From: DASRIA01 sp038203635
Lineage (GTDB): Bacteria > Actinomycetota > Thermoleophilia > Solirubrobacterales > JBBDJG01
Direction of reading: 5' to 3'
Assembly (NCBI GenBank): GCA_038203635.1
Contig: JBBRDT010000003.1
Location: 27,159-91,158, forward strand
Length of the DNA: 64,000 nt
Shown here: positions 8,488-17,154 of the stretch, one piece after another
How positions within the stretch are numbered: the first letter of the stretch is position 1
Layout: every line of letters starts with the position of its first letter
The notes under the pieces: model-generated
What the model was told of the DNA's origin: nothing
What the model saw: the letters and a program-made list of their open reading frames with translations, nothing else
Database searches by the model: none
Translations under genes and position numbers: made by a program

Positions 8488-9248
8488 TCGTCCGCTCCGA
8501 GGTAGGCCTCGATCACCGCCGGGTTGCCCTGGACCTCGCTCGGCGGTCCATCCGCGATCTTGCGCCCGAAGTCGAGCACCACGACCCTCTCGCAGACGCG
8601 CATGACCATCCCCATGTGGTGCTCCACGAGCAGCACGGTCAGGTCGAAGTCGTCGCGCAGCCCTACGATCAACTCGCGAAGCTCGTCGACCTCGCCGTGG
8701 GTGAGCCCGCTTGCCGGCTCGTCCAGCATCAGCACGCGCGGGCGCTGGCAGAGGGCGCGGGCCAGCTCGATCCTCTTCAAGGTCCCGTATGGAAGGCCGG
8801 ACGCGGGCCGGTCGGCGAGCGATGCGAGCTCGAGCCGCTCCAGGATCTCGTCGGCCTCCTCGTGGAGCGTCCGCTCTTCGGCCCGCACGCCAGGCAGCCC
8901 GAGCGCCGATGTCAGGATGCTCGCGCGCGCACGATGGTGGGCGCCGAGCAGCACGTTGTCGCGCACGCTCCTCCCGTGGAGGAGGGCAAGGTTCTGGAAC
9001 GTCCGGGCGATCCCGAGCCCGGCGATCTCGTGCGGCTTTCGCTGCAGGAGGTCCTCGCCGTCGCAGAGGATCTCGCCCGAGTCGGGCGTGTACAGGCGGC
9101 TGATGCAGTTGAAGAGGGTGGTCTTGCCGGCTCCGTTCGGGCCGATCAGCCCGCACACCTCACCGTCGGCCACCGCGAAGCTGGGCCCGTCCAGCGCCAC
9201 GACGCCGCCAAAACGAACGACAACATTCTCGATCTCGAGCGTGCTCAA
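8484..9248 (-). CDS. livG: Branched-chain amino acid ABC transporter, ATPase LivG
   Basis: A 254-residue ABC ATPase and first gene of the liv operon. Walker A is GPNGAGKTTLFNCISRL, followed by the LivG-specific RTFQNLALLHGRSVRDNVLLGAH. The C-terminal region is LLVEHHMGMVMRVCERVVVLDFG. The signature is atypical (SGLPYGTLKRIELARAL, with LPYG in place of LSGG), which is common in LivG. The TTG at 9248 is chosen as start because GGGAGGAGAGGGAG precedes it by six bases; an upstream extension to 9341 lacks family similarity. Confidence 0.85.
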   Translation of the reverse strand: MSTLEIENVVVRFGGVVALDGPSFAVADGEVCGLIGPNGAGKTTLFNCISRLYTPDSGEILCDGEDLLQRKPHEIAGLGIARTFQNLALLHGRSVRDNVLLGAHHRARASILTSALGLPGVRAEERTLHEEADEILERLELASLADRPASGLPYGTLKRIELARALCQRPRVLMLDEPASGLTHGEVDELRELIVGLRDDFDLTVLLVEHHMGMVMRVCERVVVLDFGRKIADGPPSEVQGNPAVIEAYLGADE

Positions 9249-9323
9249 ACCCGGCTCCCTCTCCTCCCGGCCTGGCCGATTCGCAAGCGTATCTGGTTGA
9301 TCCCCCCGAGCACCGGCGGCTAA

Positions 9324-9545
9324 GCGGTTCTGGAACATCACATGCTGCTGTGCTCGGCGCAGGCGAATCTCTTCGCACTGGGTGGAGACAGCGGCTCGCC
9401 GGTCTTCACTCCCAGCGGTTCGGACGCGAAGCTCCGCGGAATCCTCTGGGGAGGCAACAACCTGGGTGGGGTGAGCTATTTCAGCCCCATCAGCAGCATC
9501 CAGCGGTCCACCGAGCTGGGCAGATCAGCGTCTGCGCCTCCGGGT
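9324..9545 (+). pseudogene. Trypsin-like serine protease C-terminal fragment
   Basis: After an in-frame TAA at 9321 the frame reads CSAQANLFALGGDSGSPVF, which contains the catalytic-serine motif GDSGSPV of S1-family proteases. It continues SDAKLRGILWGG and SYFSPISSIQRSTELG, in keeping with the C-terminal strands and helix of that fold. The His and Asp regions of the triad are absent, and no domain lies upstream because livG begins on the other strand at 9248. Similarity fades near 9530, and the frame then runs into the convergent gene. This is best read as a decayed remnant, since a ~65-residue S1 fragment cannot be active. Confidence 0.55.
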
Positions 9546-9557
9546 TTTCGTGCTAGC

Positions 9558-11156
9558 TCAGGAGCGGCGGAAGCTCACCTTCTGCGCGGCGTTGTCGCCG
9601 AAGCTCGAGCGCGCCTGGATGTCGACCTGGAGCGTCTGGCCGGAAGACCATGTGACGGCCGCCCCGGCGAGACACTGCGTCAGGTTGACCGCGAAGGTCA
9701 GTGTGTTGGCGGGTACGGCCGGCCGGTCCACTGATGAGTCCTCGACGCCGTCGCCGCCCACCTTCAGGTTCGGGTCGGTGGTGGAGTACGTAGAGGCGGC
9801 GCAGTTGCCGGGGCCGCGGGCACCGGGCGTGCCCGGACCGCCCGCGACGGGAGCGTTGGGCACGTCCGCCGTGTATTTCAGGCGGCCGATGTCGACCCAA
9901 TCCGCGCCCTCGCCGGAGCCGGGGATCGCCTTGCGCTGCGGCCGCCAGAAGGTCATGGCCACGATCACGTCGCCGGTCGCGGAAACCGGGATCGGGTTCG
10001 CGGCCGTGCCGGCCCCGCCGGCGGGCACCGGGTACGTGACCGTGCCGGCCGTCGCTCCCTCAGTCCAGCTCTTCAGCGCGGGTGTGGTCGAGAAGACGTA
10101 GTTCAGGATGCCCGGGATCTCGGTCTCCGCGCCGCCGCGGCGCACCCGCTCGACGAACGCGTCGCCGGAGCCGATCTCGCCGGCCTTCGCGCCGGTGAGG
10201 AGCTGGAAGTCGCCGGTCGAGCCGGCTTCCAGCAGGCCGAACCCGTCGCCGTCGGAGTCGAATGCGTCCGGGAAGGCTTTCGCGGGGCCAGGATTGCCGC
10301 CGTTGCCCATGGCGATGCCGGTGCCGCCCTTCGAGCAGTACGACAGGCCGCCGCAGTCCAGTTCGGCCTCGCCGGAGGCGACCTGGATCGCGAGCGTCTG
10401 GGACCTGGACATCACCGCGTCGATCTGCGCGTCGGTGACCGCGCCGGCGTTCGCGTTCAGCGACTCGCTGAGGTCCAGCTTCAAGTTGGAGAACATGCCG
10501 AAGCGCTCCGCGGCGGGCGGTGCGCCGCCCGGGGGGTTTTGGCCGGGCGGCACCGGCGGAGGCGGTTCCGCGCTGATGCGCGCGCCTGTGGCGTTGCGCG
10601 TCTCGACGTTGTCGAGTACCAGGTCGCCGTCGTCGTCAACGTCAAACGCGCCCGGCAAGCCGTCACCGTCGTGATCGCGCCCCTGGCCGGCGGCGCCTGC
10701 CGTCTTGGCCTTGACGCGCCCGAACAGGCCCGCGCCGACGGGTACTCCCTGCTTCGCCCGCGCGGTGCGGGAGCGGTCGACGAAGCGCTTTGACAGCTTG
10801 CGCGTGGGCTTCGCGTAGCCCTTGCGGATCTTCACCACGCCGAGCTTCGCGCCCGCTTTCACGCCCACGATCGCGCGCTTCTTGCCCTTGGCGCCGACCA
10901 CGATGGGACCGGCGTAGACGCCATTCGGCGAGCGCAGGTGGAGCGTCACCTTCTTCGCGGGCGGAGTCACCCTGAAGTTCCTTCCCTTCGCCGCGGTGGC
11001 GTGTGCCTTGCCGTTGGAAGCGAGTGCGATGACGGTGTAGCCGGGCTTCGAGAGCTTGCCGCTGATCGCCTTCGGCGCGGCCGGTGCGGGTGCCGCGCCG
11101 GCGAAAAAGACGAATGCGGCGGCGATCAGTGGGGTGAAGAGCTTGGAAGGTGTCAT
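9558..11156 (-). CDS. Exported protein with calcium-binding-type Asp repeats
   Basis: About 532 residues. The ATG at 11156 opens a signal peptide (LFTPLIAAAFVFFAGAAPAPAA). A basic, Ala/Lys-rich region follows. Next comes the Asp-rich segment DHDGDGLPGAFDVDDDGD and a second one, FDSDGDGFG, both of the DxDxDG thrombospondin type-3/EF-hand style that binds calcium outside cells. The rest is Gly/Pro-rich, with no domain I recognise. The gene is divergent from the methyltransferase gene, with 70 bases between the starts. A structural or adhesive surface role is possible but not shown. Confidence 0.6.
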   Translation of the reverse strand: MTPSKLFTPLIAAAFVFFAGAAPAPAAPKAISGKLSKPGYTVIALASNGKAHATAAKGRNFRVTPPAKKVTLHLRSPNGVYAGPIVVGAKGKKRAIVGVKAGAKLGVVKIRKGYAKPTRKLSKRFVDRSRTARAKQGVPVGAGLFGRVKAKTAGAAGQGRDHDGDGLPGAFDVDDDGDLVLDNVETRNATGARISAEPPPPVPPGQNPPGGAPPAAERFGMFSNLKLDLSESLNANAGAVTDAQIDAVMSRSQTLAIQVASGEAELDCGGLSYCSKGGTGIAMGNGGNPGPAKAFPDAFDSDGDGFGLLEAGSTGDFQLLTGAKAGEIGSGDAFVERVRRGGAETEIPGILNYVFSTTPALKSWTEGATAGTVTYPVPAGGAGTAANPIPVSATGDVIVAMTFWRPQRKAIPGSGEGADWVDIGRLKYTADVPNAPVAGGPGTPGARGPGNCAASTYSTTDPNLKVGGDGVEDSSVDRPAVPANTLTFAVNLTQCLAGAAVTWSSGQTLQVDIQARSSFGDNAAQKVSFRRS

Positions 11157-11226
11157 TCCCCTTTCATCGGCAGGTGTGATCAAGGGCTCGATCCGCCAGA
11201 TGGGGCGGGAGACGTACGCTGCCGCG

Positions 11227-11997
11227 ATGAGCGAGCCTCCCGACTACGTGCTGCGCAACCGGAAGCAATGGAACGGCTGGGCAAAGGAGTACGAGGAGCC
11301 CGGCCGGCGCAACTGGGCCCAGGACGAACCCACGTGGGGGATCTGGGGCGTGCCGGAGTCCCAGGTCGGCATGCTTCCTCCCGAGCTCGCGGGACTGGAC
11401 GCGATCGAGCTTGGCTGCGGGACCGCATATGTCTCCGCGTGGCTCGCCCGCCGGGGAGCGCGACCCGTCGGGATCGACAACTCCGAGGCTCAGCTGGCGA
11501 CCGCGCGCGAGTTCCAGCAGGAGTTCGGGATCGAGTTCCCGCTGCTGCACGGCAACGCCGAAGAGGTGCCGTTCCCGGACGGCAGCTTCGACCTCGCCAT
11601 CTCGGAATACGGCGCGAGCATCTGGTGCGATCCGTACCGCTGGATCCCGGAGGCGGCGCGGCTGCTGCGGCCGGGGGGACAGCTCGTGTTCCTGGTGAAC
11701 GGCGTCCTGCTGGCGCTCTGCTTCCCCGACGATGACGAAGCGCCCGCGGCGGACCGTCTGCTGCGGCCCTACTTCGGGCTGCACCGGCTGGAGTGGGCGG
11801 ATGACGACTCGGTCGAGTTCCACCTACCGCACGGAGAGATGATCGCCCTGCTGCGCGACACGGGGTTCGAGGTCGAAGGGCTGACCGAGATCAGGCCGCC
11901 CGAGGACTCCGAGACCCGTTATCCCTTCGTGAGCCTGGAGTGGGCGCGACGCTGGCCGTGCGAAGAGGTGTGGAAGGCTCGGAGAATCATTTGTTAG
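11227..11997 (+). CDS. Class I SAM-dependent methyltransferase
   Basis: A 256-residue protein with a methyltransferase-11-type core. The SAM-binding motif I is AIELGCGTAYVSAWLARRGA, the acidic motif II is GIDNSEAQLATAR, and motif IV is FDLAISEYGASIWCDPYRWIPEAARLLRPGG. The ATG at 11227 is chosen over upstream in-frame starts because those lie opposite the signal peptide of the divergent gene and add no family sequence. Its stop codon falls inside a palindrome just before the marR gene. The substrate is unknown. Confidence 0.78.
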   Translation: MSEPPDYVLRNRKQWNGWAKEYEEPGRRNWAQDEPTWGIWGVPESQVGMLPPELAGLDAIELGCGTAYVSAWLARRGARPVGIDNSEAQLATAREFQQEFGIEFPLLHGNAEEVPFPDGSFDLAISEYGASIWCDPYRWIPEAARLLRPGGQLVFLVNGVLLALCFPDDDEAPAADRLLRPYFGLHRLEWADDDSVEFHLPHGEMIALLRDTGFEVEGLTEIRPPEDSETRYPFVSLEWARRWPCEEVWKARRIIC

Positions 11998-12006
11998 CCT
12001 GCTAAC
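11993..12006. promoter_or_regulatory. Candidate MarR operator
   Basis: GTTAGC-CT-GCTAAC is an inverted repeat with perfect six-base arms ending two bases before the marR start codon at 12009. TTAGC/GCTAA arms are typical of MarR-family sites, so autoregulation of the MarR-MFS-MFS operon is likely. It also contains the stop codon of the preceding methyltransferase gene. Confidence 0.55.
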
Positions 12007-12008
12007 TA

Positions 12009-12479
12009 ATGGCTACCTCATCCAGGGTCGACGGCGGTGAAGTCGAAGCCTTCACGGCCGGCCTCGACGACTTCCTGCGCGCGCTGCGTACCGCACGCGG
12101 CCGCTTCAACCGCGCCCCGCTCGTGCCCGAGCTGAGCGCCTCGCAGTTCCATCTGCTCGAACCGCTGGCGACCAGCCCCGGCCAGCTGCCCATGTGCGCG
12201 CTGGCCGACGCGGCCGCGGTCGCCCCGCCGACGGCGAGCCGGATGCTCGACGGTCTCGTCAAACGCGGTCTCGCAGAGCGCATGCGCTCCGAGGAGGGAG
12301 ACCGCCGCCGCGTCGAGATCAGGCTCACGGCCGAGGGTCGCAGGCTCGTCGCGGCCAAGCGGATGCGCATCGCTCAGGCTCGCGAGCAGGTCTTCGACCG
12401 GCTGTCGCCCGGCGAGCGCCGCGCGGCTGCGCGGCTGCTGCACTCCCTCGCCGCCGCCATCGACGATCTGCACCCGTGA
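12009..12479 (+). CDS. MarR-family transcriptional regulator
   Basis: A 156-residue winged-helix regulator. The recognition helix and wing read ALADAAAVAPPTASRMLDGLVKRGLAERM followed by DRRRVEIRLTAEGRRLV, the classic MarR DRR-wing pattern. The C-terminal helix (LSPGERRAAARLLHSLAAAID) is the usual dimer segment. It is the first gene of a three-gene operon with two exporters, joined to the next gene by a GTGA overlap. A dyad immediately upstream suggests self-repression relieved by an export substrate. Confidence 0.82.
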   Translation: MATSSRVDGGEVEAFTAGLDDFLRALRTARGRFNRAPLVPELSASQFHLLEPLATSPGQLPMCALADAAAVAPPTASRMLDGLVKRGLAERMRSEEGDRRRVEIRLTAEGRRLVAAKRMRIAQAREQVFDRLSPGERRAAARLLHSLAAAIDDLHP

Positions 12480-13912
12480 CGCCGGCCCCGAGTCCCGACA
12501 TCGCCCGCGCGAATCCGAACCGCACCCTCGGCATCCTGGTGCTCGGCGCGATCGCCTATGCGCTCGCCCAGACGATGATCATCCCGGCGCTGCCGGCGAT
12601 CCAGCACGATCTCGGCGCCTCGCAGGAGGCCGCCACGTGGCTGCTCACCGCCTTCCTGCTGACGTCGAGCGTCTCCACGCCGTTGCTCGGCCGCCTCGGC
12701 GACATGTACGGCAAGGAGAAGGTCCTGCTGGCTGCGCTCGGCGTCTTCGCGTTCGGCTCTTTTGTCTGTGCGATCGGGGGTTCGATCGGCGTGCTGATCC
12801 TGGGCCGGGCCATCCAGGGCACCGCCGGGGCGATCTTCCCGCTCGCCTTCGGGATCATCCGCGACGAGTTCCCGCCCGAGCGCGTGGCGACCTCCATCGG
12901 CCTCATCTCCGCGACCTTCGGCATCGGAGGCGGACTGGGGCTCGTGATGGCCGGCGTGATCGTCGACCACCTCTCCATCCAGTGGATCTTCTGGTCCTCG
13001 GTGCTGGTGACCACCATCGCCGCATGGGCGACGTGGCGCTTCGTGCCGGAGTCGCCGGTGCGCGTGAAGGCGAAGATCGACTGGCTCGGAGCCGCGCTGC
13101 TGTCGCTCGCGCTCGGATCGCTCCTGCTCGGCGTCTCGCAGGGCAACGCGTGGGGCTGGGACTCAGGCGGCGTGCTCGGCCTGTTCGCGGCCGCCGCGAT
13201 CCTCGGCACCGTGTTCATCGCCGTCGAGCGCCGGGTGCCCGAGCCGATGGTCGACATGCAGATGATGTCGCGGCGCCCGGTGTGGTCGACCAATCTCACG
13301 GCGTTCATGATCGGCTTCGCGATGTTCGGCTCCTACGTGCTGATCCCGCAGCTGGTCGAGCTGCCGGCGGTCACCGGATACGGCTTCGCGAAGACGACCA
13401 CCGTCGCGGGCGCGGTGTTGCTGCCGAGCGCCCTCGTCATGCTCGGGGCGGGTCCGCTCTCGGGCTGGCTCGGCCTGCGCTTCGGCTCACGCCTGCCGCT
13501 CGCGCTCGGCGCCGCCTTCGCGGCACTCGCCTATGTGGAGCTCGCGCTCTTCCACGAGACCTTGGCCGAGATCGCAGTCGGGGGCCTCCTTGTCGGGATC
13601 GGCATCGGCCTTGCCTTTGCGGCGATGGCAAACCTCGTGGTCGAGGCCGTCCGGCCCGACCAGACGGGTGTCGCGACGGGGATCAACACGATCATGCGCT
13701 CGATCGGCGGATCGGTCGGAGCGCAGATCGCCGCGGCGATCCTCGCGGGCAACCAGATCCTCGGGGGCCGCTATCCGGCCGAGAGCGGTTTCACGGATGC
13801 CTTCGTGATGAGCGCCGTCGCGGCAGTCATCGCTCTGGCGGTCACGTCGATCATCCCGCGCAGCGCCCCTCATCGCTTCCCTGTCGCGAAGCCGGTCGGC
13901 TCCGAAGCCTGA
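12476..13912 (+). CDS. MFS exporter, DHA2-like, first of a pair
   Basis: A 478-residue 14-helix major facilitator. Family motifs include TMIIPALPAIQHDLG in helix 1, LLGRLGDMYGKEKVLL (motif A) and GGLGLVMAGVIVDHLSIQWIFWSSV (helix 5 region). The start is GTG at 12476, overlapping the marR stop, and the stop overlaps the ATG of the second exporter. Strict coupling implies that both exporters are made together under MarR control. Whether they act separately or as partners is unknown. Confidence 0.85.
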   Translation: MTPAPSPDIARANPNRTLGILVLGAIAYALAQTMIIPALPAIQHDLGASQEAATWLLTAFLLTSSVSTPLLGRLGDMYGKEKVLLAALGVFAFGSFVCAIGGSIGVLILGRAIQGTAGAIFPLAFGIIRDEFPPERVATSIGLISATFGIGGGLGLVMAGVIVDHLSIQWIFWSSVLVTTIAAWATWRFVPESPVRVKAKIDWLGAALLSLALGSLLLGVSQGNAWGWDSGGVLGLFAAAAILGTVFIAVERRVPEPMVDMQMMSRRPVWSTNLTAFMIGFAMFGSYVLIPQLVELPAVTGYGFAKTTTVAGAVLLPSALVMLGAGPLSGWLGLRFGSRLPLALGAAFAALAYVELALFHETLAEIAVGGLLVGIGIGLAFAAMANLVVEAVRPDQTGVATGINTIMRSIGGSVGAQIAAAILAGNQILGGRYPAESGFTDAFVMSAVAAVIALAVTSIIPRSAPHRFPVAKPVGSEA

Positions 13913-15453
13913 TGGGAGCCGGCCTTCCCCGCGACGTCCGCCGCATCGCGGTGGTCGTGATCATCGGCGCAGTCATGTCGATCCTCGACACGACGATCGT
14001 GAACGTGGCGCTCGAGACCCTGCGGATCGAGCTGGAGGCGCCGCTCTCGACCATTCAGTGGGTGAGCACCGGGTATCTGCTCGCGCTCGCGACGGCGATC
14101 CCGCTGACCGGCTGGGCCGCCGAGCGATTCGGTCCCAAGCGGGTGTGGATGACCGTCGTCGCAGCCTTCGTCGTGACCAGCGGCCTGTGCGGTCTGGCGT
14201 GGAACGTCGAGTCGCTGATCGGCTTCCGCGTGCTCCAGGGCTTTGCCGGCGGCATGATCATGCCGATCGGGATGATCACGCTGGCGCAGGCCGCCGGCCC
14301 TGGTCGCATCGGCCGCGTGATGAGCATCGTCGGCGTGCCGATGCTGCTCGCCCCGGTGCTCGGTCCGGTCATCGGCGGCGCGATCGTGCAGAGCCTGTCG
14401 TGGCGCTGGATCTTCTTGGTGAACCTGCCGGTCGGGATCGCCGGACTGCTGCTGGCGCGGCGCCTGCTTCCGCCCGGTCGCGCCGTCGGCCGTGCCGCGG
14501 CAGACGGACGCGAGAACCCGGTGCTGGACTGGCGCGGGCTTGCGCTGCTCTCCCCGGGGGTCGGCGCGATCGTCTTCGGGATCTCGGAGTACGGGGCGCA
14601 TCGCACGTTGTCCGTGGTGAGCGCGTGGCTGCCGCTCGTCATCGGGCTGCTCGCCGTCCTCGGATTCGTCGTCTACGGCCCGCGCACGCGTTACCCGATC
14701 GTCGATGTCGGCCTGTTTCGGTCGGGCGGCTTCGCAGCCGCAGCGGCGACGGTGTTCCTCACCGGCATCGCCCTCTTCGGATCGATGATCCTGCTGCCGC
14801 TCTACTACCAGATCGCGCGCGGGGAATCGCCTCTGATCGCGGGCCTGCTGGTTGCTCCCCAAGGCCTCGGCGCCGTGATCGGGATGAGCCTGGGCGGCCG
14901 CGCGACCGACCGCTACGGAGGGGGCAGAGTGGCCATCGTGGGCCTGCTCTTCCTGATCGCCGGCACCGCGATCTTCACGCAGGTCGATGCGACCACGTCG
15001 TACTGGCTGGTCGGGGGTGCGCTGGTGCTGCGCGGCATCGGGCTCGGCGGCGCGCTGATGCCGGCGATGGCCGCGGCGTACGCGACCTTGAAGCGCAATC
15101 AGGTCCCGCGGGCGACCCCGGCGCTGAATGTGCTCCAACGAGTCGGGGGGTCGATCGGCGCCGCGCTGCTCATCGTGATTCTGCAGAACCGGATCATCTC
15201 GTCGCTGGGCGAAGGCGCACAGGGCGGAGTGTCGGGCGGGGCGCTTTCCAACGCCGCACGCGATCGCGTGGCCGAACCGCTCGCCGAGGCCTTTGCGCAC
15301 ACGTTCTGGTACGCCCTCGCCCTCTCTGTGGCAGCGCTGATCCCGGCCGTGATCCTGGCGTTGGAGGAGCGCAAGACGCGCCGGCGGTCGGCCGCCGAGA
15401 CGGCGATCCCTGCCGATCACGAGACAGCCCGACCCGCGATCGTCGCGGTGTAG
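13912..15453 (+). CDS. MFS exporter, DHA2 (EmrB/QacA-like), second of a pair
   Basis: A 513-residue exporter. It begins with SILDTTIVNVALETLRIEL, the DHA2 helix-1 signature, followed by TGWAAERFGPKRVWM (motif A) and LGPVIGGAIVQSLSWRWIFLVNLPVG. It is more like EmrB than its upstream neighbour, which lacks the D-T-T-I-V-N core. ATG 13912 overlaps the stop of the first exporter (TGATG). The C-terminus is charged. Multidrug or metabolite efflux is inferred from the family. Confidence 0.86.
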   Translation: MGAGLPRDVRRIAVVVIIGAVMSILDTTIVNVALETLRIELEAPLSTIQWVSTGYLLALATAIPLTGWAAERFGPKRVWMTVVAAFVVTSGLCGLAWNVESLIGFRVLQGFAGGMIMPIGMITLAQAAGPGRIGRVMSIVGVPMLLAPVLGPVIGGAIVQSLSWRWIFLVNLPVGIAGLLLARRLLPPGRAVGRAAADGRENPVLDWRGLALLSPGVGAIVFGISEYGAHRTLSVVSAWLPLVIGLLAVLGFVVYGPRTRYPIVDVGLFRSGGFAAAAATVFLTGIALFGSMILLPLYYQIARGESPLIAGLLVAPQGLGAVIGMSLGGRATDRYGGGRVAIVGLLFLIAGTAIFTQVDATTSYWLVGGALVLRGIGLGGALMPAMAAAYATLKRNQVPRATPALNVLQRVGGSIGAALLIVILQNRIISSLGEGAQGGVSGGALSNAARDRVAEPLAEAFAHTFWYALALSVAALIPAVILALEERKTRRRSAAETAIPADHETARPAIVAV

Positions 15454-15569
15454 CTACGCCTGCTCGGATCGCGGCGTCGGTTGCACCGGGGTATCGTGCG
15501 CCTCTTGCCAGCGAGCACGTCACCGCGGCTCACGATCGCGGATACATCGACCGCCCGGGCAGCATTAGC

Positions 15570-15716
15570 GTGGGAGCGGCGATCGCCATCGGCGCGGTGG
15601 CCGGGTTGGTGCTCGGCATCCTCGTCAGCGTGACCACCGACGTGCCGCTTGCGCCCGAGGCCGGGCTCGCACTCGGTGCGCTGATCGGCTGGCTTACGCG
15701 CCGCGACCGCGCATAG
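15570..15716 (+). CDS. Small membrane protein candidate
   Basis: From GTG 15570 a 48-residue frame reads two hydrophobic stretches (AIAIGAVAGLVLGILVSV and AGLALGALIGWLT) separated by a polar turn, ending RRDRA. Codon third positions are strongly G/C, as in neighbouring genes. The start is uncertain: no clear ribosome-binding site is visible and the frame is open further upstream. A two-helix hairpin is likely, and the function is unknown. Confidence 0.4.
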   Translation: MGAAIAIGAVAGLVLGILVSVTTDVPLAPEAGLALGALIGWLTRRDRA

Positions 15717-15756
15717 GGAAAGGCCGGTTGGCGAGGGAACCGGGGGCGGAACGAGG

Positions 15757-15827
15757 CTGCGGAGCAGGGGATCGAACCCCGACCTCCAGGACCAAAACCT
15801 GGCGTCCTACCGTTAGACCACTCCGCA
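15757..15827 (-). tRNA. tRNA-Gln (anticodon TTG)
   Basis: The minus strand folds as a tRNA. The acceptor TGCGGAG pairs with CTCCGCA, and the anticodon stem CCAGG/CCTGG holds the loop TTTTGGT with anticodon TTG. The T arm is GGGG-TTCGATC-CCC, and the discriminator is G as expected for glutamine. No CCA is encoded. It is isolated between the exporter operon and a regulator gene. Confidence 0.95.
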
Positions 15828-15859
15828 TCGAGTACCGGGAGGTTAGCCCCAGCCGTCGG

Positions 15860-17125
15860 TCAGTTTCGGCGCGAGTTCACGTCGGCGTGCGGCTTCGGAA
15901 CGCGGCCTCGCTCGGCGCCCGGCTCGAACACGGGAGCGCTCGGCGCGCGCACACCGAGCACGCGCATCGCCTTCAACCCGAGGCCGAGCCGTTCGCGCCC
16001 GTCCGTCGAGTTGACGTCGAGGCCGGCCAGCTCCTTGATGCGCTCGAGCCGGTAGCGGATCGTGTGACGATGCGTGAAGAGCTGCTTGTAGGTGGCCGCC
16101 ATCGACCCGTCGTTTGCGAGAAAGGCCTCGAGCGTGTGCACCAGCTCGGTGCCGTACTGCTCGTCGTAGGCGACCAGCGGCGCGATCGTGTCGAGGTAGA
16201 AACGCTCGAGCTCGGCGGGGTCGTCGCTCATCGCCGGCAGCAGCAGGCGATAGGCGCCCGTGTCCTCGAACGAGAGCAGCCGCGACTTCGGCTCGCGATA
16301 GTCGGGAGCCGCGACGTTCGCGGCCAGTAGCGCCTCGCCCGCAGCGCGATGCATGTCCATCGGGTCAACCGCGATCCGGCTGCAGCCGACCACGACCGCG
16401 AAGCCCTGCATACCGTCGTCAACCGACCGCAGCACGGCCTGCGCGGCACGCCGGCTGAGCGCTTCGTCCGAGCTCGGGACGATCACCGCGATCTGCTCGC
16501 CGCGCAGCGTGCTGAGCGCGCCGGGGGCGGCGCCGCGAGCCCCGCGTCCGACGATCGTCACGGCGCGTGCCTGCCAGTCGCCCTCTGCCGGCGCGAGCGG
16601 ATAGATGCGGACCGCCAGCACGCTGCCGCCGTTTTCGAGGTCGACCCCCATCTCCTTGCCGCGCGCGACCAGGTCGCGGCGGTCGTCGATGTCGCCGTCG
16701 AGGACGGCGTTCACGAAACTCCCCACCGCCGCCTCACCGGCTCGCTCGGGGGCGCGGGTGCGCTCCACCTCGAGCGCCAGCAGCGTCGTCACGAGGCGCA
16801 GCACCGCAGGCTCGGGCACGTCGTCCTCGCGCACGCGGAAGCGCAGCTGCCCGACCACCGCCTCGGACACGCGCAGGTCGATCGCCGTGACGCCATCCTT
16901 CTTCGAGAGCAGCTCGCGCTCCTCGGCGGGTGACGCGGCGGCAACCGCCAGCACCGCGCCGCGCGAGTCGATCAGGGCGACGGTCGCCTGCAGGGCGGCC
17001 GCTGCGCACCGTGCCGTCTCGGGCAAGCCCGCGCCGGACTCGACCGATTCCGCCAGTGCGTCGAGGGCCGACGCCGGCCCGCGACCGCGATGATTTGCAG
17101 CATCTTTCGTGCGTGCTTCGGCCAT
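15860..17125 (-). CDS. PucR/CdaR-type regulator with C-terminal HTH
   Basis: A 421-residue protein. The C-terminal region LEAFLANDGSMAATYKQLFTHRHTIRYRLERIKELAGLDV is the HTH_30 domain of PucR/CdaR activators, recognisable from the H-R-x-T-x-R-Y-R-L pattern. The N-terminal ~150 residues resemble a GAF-like sensor, and the middle resembles a GGDEF-derived domain (AVRIYPLAPAEGDWQ...). The ATG at 17125 is used because the frame upstream is unlike the family. The gene follows the DedA-PAP2 operon on the same strand after 30 bases. Ligand and targets are unknown. Confidence 0.75.
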   Translation of the reverse strand: MAEARTKDAANHRGRGPASALDALAESVESGAGLPETARCAAAALQATVALIDSRGAVLAVAAASPAEERELLSKKDGVTAIDLRVSEAVVGQLRFRVREDDVPEPAVLRLVTTLLALEVERTRAPERAGEAAVGSFVNAVLDGDIDDRRDLVARGKEMGVDLENGGSVLAVRIYPLAPAEGDWQARAVTIVGRGARGAAPGALSTLRGEQIAVIVPSSDEALSRRAAQAVLRSVDDGMQGFAVVVGCSRIAVDPMDMHRAAGEALLAANVAAPDYREPKSRLLSFEDTGAYRLLLPAMSDDPAELERFYLDTIAPLVAYDEQYGTELVHTLEAFLANDGSMAATYKQLFTHRHTIRYRLERIKELAGLDVNSTDGRERLGLGLKAMRVLGVRAPSAPVFEPGAERGRVPKPHADVNSRRN

Positions 17126-17154
17126 TCGGGTTACGAGTGTAGGAGGGAACTGGC

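Noticed and set aside
8488..9156. Upstream extension of livF
   Set aside because: It overlaps livG in another frame. The real livF starts at GTG 8487 with the usual VSLLEVSDLEAGYG beginning.
13870..15420. Minus-strand open frame opposite the second MarR-operon exporter (516 codons)
   Set aside because: Composition is typical of an antisense shadow; the plus-strand frame encodes a clear MFS protein.
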